From assembly GCA_963575745.1 (NCBI GenBank), contig CAUYUJ010018555.1, positions 155,001 through 185,000 on the forward strand: 30,000 nt of DNA. The letters are read 5' to 3'. Both the position numbers and the translations under genes were made by a program. Under the pieces are notes generated by a model. The model saw nothing but the letters and a program-made list of their open reading frames with translations. It made no database searches and was not told the origin of the DNA. Of the stretch, positions 26,146 to 30,000 are shown piece after piece (within the stretch, counting starts at the first letter, position 1; each line of letters starts with the position of its first letter). Source of the DNA: Prorocentrum cordatum. Lineage: Eukaryota > Sar > Dinophyceae > Prorocentrales > Prorocentraceae.

Positions 26146-26192
26146 GGAGGAGGAGGAGGAGGAGGAGGAGGAGGAGGAGGAGGAGGAGGAGG
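26146..26192. repeat. (GGA)n microsatellite
   Basis: About 15 uninterrupted GGA units. In plus frames it encodes Glu, Gly or Arg runs. It is followed by GC-rich sequence with an open plus frame (LPDTQRLEALKEEVALRWEG, about 26279-26340) that may be a coding remnant; no family was recognised. Confidence 0.95.
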
Positions 26193-26391
26193 AGCAGGGC
26201 GCGGGTGGAAGGGGGTCGGGCGAGCACGACAGGCCAGCCCTGCGCTGGCGCGGCGGCGACCCCAGCGAGAGGCATCGGGGCTGCCAGACACCCAGCGTCT
26301 CGAGGCACTCAAGGAGGAGGTCGCTCTTCGCTGGGAGGGCGACAGGGACACAGCACAGTCTTGTTGGAGGCATGGGGCCAACCGAGGTCCT

Positions 26392-26416
26392 CGACCGACC
26401 GACCGACCGACCGACC
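26392..26416. repeat. (CGAC)n microsatellite
   Basis: Six CGAC units in a row, about 25 bases, shortly before the GTC array. Confidence 0.9.
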
Positions 26417-26448
26417 CCCTCGACAGGCTGGCCCTCGAGGTCGTCGTG

Positions 26449-26950
26449 GTCGTGTCGTGTCGTCGTCGTCGAGCCGTTGTCGTCGAGGCGTCGTCGTCGA
26501 AGCGTCGTCGTCGTCGTCGTTGATGTTGTCGTCGAGGCGTCCGCGACGTCGCAATCGTCGTCGTCGTCGTCATCGTCGTCGTCGAGGCGTCGTCGAGATA
26601 TCGTCGTCGGCGTCGTCGTGTCAAAGTCGTCGTCGTCGTAATGATTATCGCTTCATCATCGTCGAAGCGTAGTCTTCGCCGTTGTCGTTGTCGTAGTCGT
26701 TGTCGAAGTGACGTCGTCGTCGATCGTGGAGGCGCCGTCGTCGAGGCATCGTCGTCGTGGCCGTCGTCTTCGTCATTGTTGTCGTCGTCGTAGTCGTCGT
26801 GTCGAAGTGTCGTCTTCGAGGCGTCGTCGAAGAGGCCTCCTCGTCGTCGTCGTCGTCGAAGCGTTGTCGGCGTCATCGTGCCGTCGTCGTCGAAGTGTTG
26901 TCGTCGTCGTCGTCGGCGTCGAGTCGTCGTCGAGGCGTTGTCGTCGAAGA

Positions 26951-26986
<36 letters not shown>

Positions 26987-27338
26987 GTCATTGTCGTCGT
27001 CGTCGTCGTCGATGCATCTTCGTCGTCATAGTCGTCGTGGCCTTCGCCGTTGTCGTCGTCGTCGTCATCCTTGTCGAAGTGTCGTCTTCGAGGTGTCGTC
27101 GTTGCCGTCGTCGTCATCGTCGTCGTCATTGTCGTCGTGTTCGTCGTCGTCGTAGTCGTCGTGTCGTCGTTGTCGTCGTCGTCGAAGCTTTGTCGTCGTC
27201 GTCGTCGTCGTCGTCGTCGTCTTTGTCGGCGTTGTCGGAGTGCCACCATCGAGGCGTCGTCGTCGAGTCGTCGTCGTTGAGGCGTCGTCGTCGTCGTCGT
27301 TGTCGTCGCCGACGTCGTGGCCGTCGACGTGGCCGTCG

Positions 27339-27372
<34 letters not shown>

Positions 27373-27519
27373 AGTGTCAGCTTCGAGGCGTCGTCGTCGT
27401 CGTCTTTGTCGTCGTCATCGTCGAGGCGTCGTCGTCGTCGCGTTGTCGTCGTCGTCGTTGTCGTCGTCGAGGCGTCGCCGTCGTCGTTGTCGTTATCGTC
27501 GTCGAAGTGTCGTCGTCGA

Positions 27520-27550
<31 letters not shown>

Positions 27551-27958
27551 GCGTCGAGTCGTCGTCGTCGTCGTCGTCGTCGCCGCTACCGTCGTCGTCA
27601 TCGTCGTCGTCGTCGCTGTTGTCGAAGTGTCAGCTTCGCGGCCGTCGTCGTCATCGTCGTCGTCGTCGCTGTTGTCGAAGTATCAGCTTCGCGGCGTTTC
27701 CAGGGGTCGTCGTCGTCGCTGTCTTTGTCTTTGTCGTCGTCGTCGAGGCGTCGTCGTTGTCGTTGTCGTCGTCGAGGCGTCGTCGTCGTTGTCGTTGTCA
27801 AAGTGTCGTCGTCGAGGCGTCGTCTTCGTCGTCGTCGTCGTCGTGGAGGCGTCGTCGTCGTTGTCGAAGTGCCGTCGTCGAGGCGTCGTCGTCGAGGCGT
27901 CGTCGTCGTCGTCGTTGTCGAAGCGTCGTCGTCGAGGCGTCGTCGTCGAGGCGCCGCC
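26449..27958. repeat. 1.5 kb GTC array with a recurring hairpin word
   Basis: Nearly all triplets are GTC/TCG/CGT with regular interruptions. Words such as GAGGCGTCGTCGTCG and TCGAAGTGTC recur throughout. A hairpin word, CGAAGTGTC(A/G)(G/T)CTTCG, appears near 26803, 27075, 27370, 27623 and (as AGTATC) 27676. A 53-base unit is directly duplicated at 27591-27643 and 27644-27696 with one difference. Frames give Val/Ser/Arg-rich chains on plus and Asp/Thr/Arg on minus, so the 500-residue frame here is not evidence of a gene. Confidence 0.95.
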
Positions 27959-28053
27959 GTCGATGGGCGGGCCGCCTGTTGGCCCTCCAGCTGCAGCCCC
28001 AGCGCGGGGCGCAGCGCCGCCAGGGCCGCCGCGCACACCAGGCCCGGCATCAT
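27953..28053 (-). CDS. Possible first exon with signal-peptide-like start
   Basis: On the minus strand an ATG at 28053-28051 opens a frame reading MMPGLVCAAALAALRPALG and then LQLEGQQAARPST. This is a short hydrophobic, alanine-rich start of the kind found in secretory signal peptides, with a plausible cleavage site after the hydrophobic core. The frame then runs into the GTC array (Arg, Asp, Thr). Either a real exon abuts the array, with an unseen splice site, or the resemblance is chance in GC-rich DNA. Confidence 0.25.
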
Positions 28054-28454
28054 CGGGCCCGCTCCCGCCGGGCGGGCGGCGGGGCGTGGGGGAGCACAGG
28101 GGATGCGTCGACCCCTATCCAAGGCTTCACGGGGTTCTGGAGTGGACCAAAAATCTGGGGCCCAAACCTGGGATACACGAAGGGAGGGCGTGCATCCTCG
28201 ATGATGGTGCGTCGGGATAGCCCCCTGGGGGTGTATCCTCAAGTTCCTCTCCTTTTCTGGGCGGCTTCGTTTTCGTCGACGAGTCGGGGGGCCCAGACCT
28301 GCGACGTCAGGAAGCCCCTGAGATCCTGGCGTATTACCCCCCATCATGGTAACGAATTATCAATTCGACGCCCTTGTTGACAGACTGCGGGCCCCACCAA
28401 TAATGAAAACTATGTAATTTCCCTTGGCGCCCGCCGCGCAACCGCGACGGCGGC
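28054..28454. other. Unique sequence, no gene recognised
   Basis: GC-rich at the left, approaching balanced composition at 28330-28430. The minus frame continuing to 28347 and plus frames are open but featureless. Confidence 0.35.
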
Positions 28455-28606
28455 GAATTCTACGGCGATTACGACTACGACCACGGTGCAACGACGCTTG
28501 CGACTAAGATTACGACTGCAACCACGTTTGCGATTGCGACTACAATCGCGGCTACAATTGCACTACAACCGCGATTACAACCACGACTACAATCACAACC
28601 GCGTAT
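28455..28606. repeat. Degenerate ACNACGATT-type short repeat
   Basis: Units such as CGATTACGACTAC, GATTACGACTGC, GATTGCGACTAC and CGATTACAACCACGACTAC recur in 6- and 9-base steps over about 150 bases. The minus frame reads Ala, Ile, Val-rich sequence with CNRGC pieces. No gene is implied. Confidence 0.75.
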
Positions 28607-28744
28607 TCTTGTTGCAATACTCATGAGGAGATGCTCACGCATCCTCTCGTGTGTACGGTAACCGACAAAGGACTCTGCCCTGGGAGATGCCCCCCCCCCA
28701 GGATTACCCGTCCCCCCCAACATTATGACCTCCTATACAACAAT
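28607..28744. other. Short spacer
   Basis: Unique sequence with a C run at 28690-28697. Nothing was recognised. Confidence 0.4.
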
Positions 28745-29185
28745 CCTTCGGTAACCCGCCACGCGTGGAATCCCCCGATATTCTGTCACGAAGTGAAGGG
28801 TCCTTTGGTTTCCGCCATAATAAAATCTTCTGCCACGGGCTGCACAAGGAATCCGTGTGTGTGCCGCCTCGAAAGAGACTTCTCCTGTATTCCGCCGTAG
28901 GTGGAATTCCTTGTATTCTGCGACAACGCGGTTCGTTTTGTATTCTGCGACGAACAAATCCTTTCGCACTCCGCAGCAAAAGGGGTAATTTTGTCACGCG
29001 CCACGAAAAACAGTTGTATCCCGCCACAAAAAGGCACCTGTTGTATCCTGCCACACGTGGAGACCCATTGTATTCCGCCACAAGAAGAAAGGAATCCGTT
29101 TCTGCTGTGTCACATGTCTCGATTCCGCCACATAAGAAAGTCGTTTGTAACGCGCCACATCAGGAATCCCGTTGTACCCCCCCCC
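28745..29185 (-). repeat. 27-bp tandem repeat, about 16 diverged units
   Basis: The marker TGTATTCCGCC (variants TGTATTCTGCG, TGTCACGCGCC, TGTATCCTGCC, TGTAACGCGCC) recurs at 28886, 28912, 28939, about 28965, 28992, 29015, 29042, 29069, about 29119, 29146 and 29173, with a modal spacing of 27. Earlier diverged units extend to about 28745. Because 27 is a multiple of three, the minus strand reads a 9-residue periodic peptide of the form VAGYNRxxF (for example 28704-29081). Whether it is translated is unknown. Confidence 0.8.
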
Positions 29186-29689
29186 ACACAATGGAAGAAA
29201 CGTATGTTGCGACTCGTTCCGAGGAAACAAAATCCGGCTTGAACTTGCATGAATGATTGCAATATGTATAGGTCAATACATACTTAATATACACATATAT
29301 ACGCACACACACATATTCCAATGTGCTAGCCATGTCAAGCAACACGAGTGTTTCTTTCGTACGCACATGCAGCGTTCACAACTTCTTTAGTGTTTCAAAA
29401 CGTCGGGAACTGGGCAATCAAGTTGTCAGGCACTGAGCCTTACTTTAAACAGCGCCGTGATACCAATGTTGGCGCCCACAACAACTTTTAGTGTAGTAAA
29501 AACTCAAGGGCTGTGCAGGCACGGGCGAAACCAGTCCTGTATTAGACAACATCTTAAGTACTATGAAAGCTTATGGCTTTTAGTCATTCAATCAAGCTCA
29601 CCATGGTCATTTTGTCATCGAATATGACGACTCACTTCTAACTCTATGACAAACGATCTTTCAGTGGCGCAATACACAAGGATTCTATG
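29186..29689. other. AT-richer unique sequence, no gene recognised
   Basis: Composition here is clearly lower in GC than the rest of the window. A TATACACATATATACGCACA-type stretch lies at 29285-29315. No open frame of note, tRNA or snRNA was recognised. It separates the 27-bp repeat from its inverted copies. Confidence 0.4.
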
Positions 29690-29770
29690 TGTGGGGGAAT
29701 GCTAAAGTGACTCCTTTGTTGGCGGATTACAACACAATTCCTTTTGTGGCGGAGTACAAAGGGAATTCAT
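29690..29770 (+). repeat. 27-bp repeat, three units in inverted orientation
   Basis: GGCGGATTAC at 29721 and GGCGGAGTAC at 29748 are 27 bases apart, with a more diverged unit (GGGGAATGCT) at 29694. The units are the reverse complement of the repeat at 28745-29185 (GGCGGAATACAA form). Confidence 0.8.
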
Positions 29771-30000
29771 GCGATACTAGAAAGAACTTGCTACGCGAGC
29801 CCAGCACATGTACTTGGAATGCAGAAGAAGTCTCCTCCTCCTCTTCCAAAGTGCATGGGGAGGAGCCCAAACAAACTGAACGGTTTGCTTGGGCCCCCCT
29901 TATGAAATATAGTCTACCTTGGTACCCACTGAGAACCCCCCCTATCCACCCAGCATCGGGGGGGGGGCAGACCTCCTACGAATTGACGCAATCAAGACGT
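29771..30000. other. Right end, no gene recognised
   Basis: Contains a short CTCCTCCTCCTCTTCC patch at 29831-29846, a C run at 29935-29942 and a G run at 29959-29967. No feature was recognised before the window ends. Confidence 0.4.

Noticed and set aside
26878-28380. 500-codon Ser/Arg/Val-rich frame
   Set aside because: All frames of the GTC array lack stops, so length is meaningless.
1-30000. Dinoflagellate spliced-leader sequence or telomere repeats
   Set aside because: I did not find the spliced-leader ending TTTTGGCTCAAG or TTTAGGG runs when reading the window; a computed search on both strands would settle it.
1-30000. A defence, secretion or biosynthetic gene cluster
   Set aside because: No set of adjacent intact genes was found; all recognisable domains belong to mobile elements or isolated exon-like islands.

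Overview
The window looks like eukaryotic nuclear DNA, most probably from a dinoflagellate. This is inferred from several things together: high GC in the coding-like parts, dense and very long trinucleotide microsatellites, decayed non-LTR retrotransposons whose reverse transcriptase and RNase H motifs resemble those I know from dinoflagellate genomes, a tyrosine-recombinase fragment, and a CCRTC...HGPxC cysteine motif of the kind seen in dinoflagellate proteins. No intact housekeeping gene, rRNA, tRNA or CRISPR array was recognised. By eye, roughly a fifth of the window is microsatellite, and most of the rest is repeats or mobile-element remains.

Layout. 1-1358: GC-rich, no convincing gene, one strong hairpin. 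1361-2233: long polypyrimidine (TCC) tract. 2280-2705: two short minisatellites. 2706-4005: unique islands with exon-like patches between TCC tracts. 4007-4110: one copy of a dispersed repeat (B). 4620-6188: a cysteine-rich, poly-Glu and poly-Asn open frame, the best ordinary protein-coding candidate. 6247-8545: GC-rich coding-like sequence, an AAT microsatellite, then a broken tyrosine recombinase. 8546-9175: dispersed repeats A, B, A. 9176-10330: TCC and ATC arrays.

11228-16329: a decayed, roughly 5.1 kb LINE-type retrotransposon on the plus strand. In order it carries a coiled-coil-like start, an AP-endonuclease-like segment, reverse transcriptase, a low-complexity insertion, RNase H and a cysteine-containing tail. 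16411-17214: an 11-bp-period minisatellite that is regular at its left end. 18110-18895: ATC/CAC array. 19214-20920: GT and TGTC microsatellites, then 14-bp and 76-bp minisatellites. 21109-21364: an imperfect palindrome of fold-back type. 21493-22327: the 3' part of a second, different LINE. 22704-22749 and 24511-24590: two strong hairpins. 22954-23252: an exon-like open frame on the minus strand. 23548-23757: a 12-bp GC-rich minisatellite. 24601-25165: polypyrimidine tract. 26449-27958: a 1.5 kb GTC array. 28745-29185: a 27-bp tandem repeat, which reappears inverted at 29690-29770 across an AT-richer stretch.

The parts do not form a pathway. The common theme is retroelement decay plus repeat expansion. 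The most informative new-looking observation is that dispersed repeats A and B meet at the exact point where TCC microsatellites begin or end elsewhere in the window, as if A-(TCC)n-B were one composite unit.
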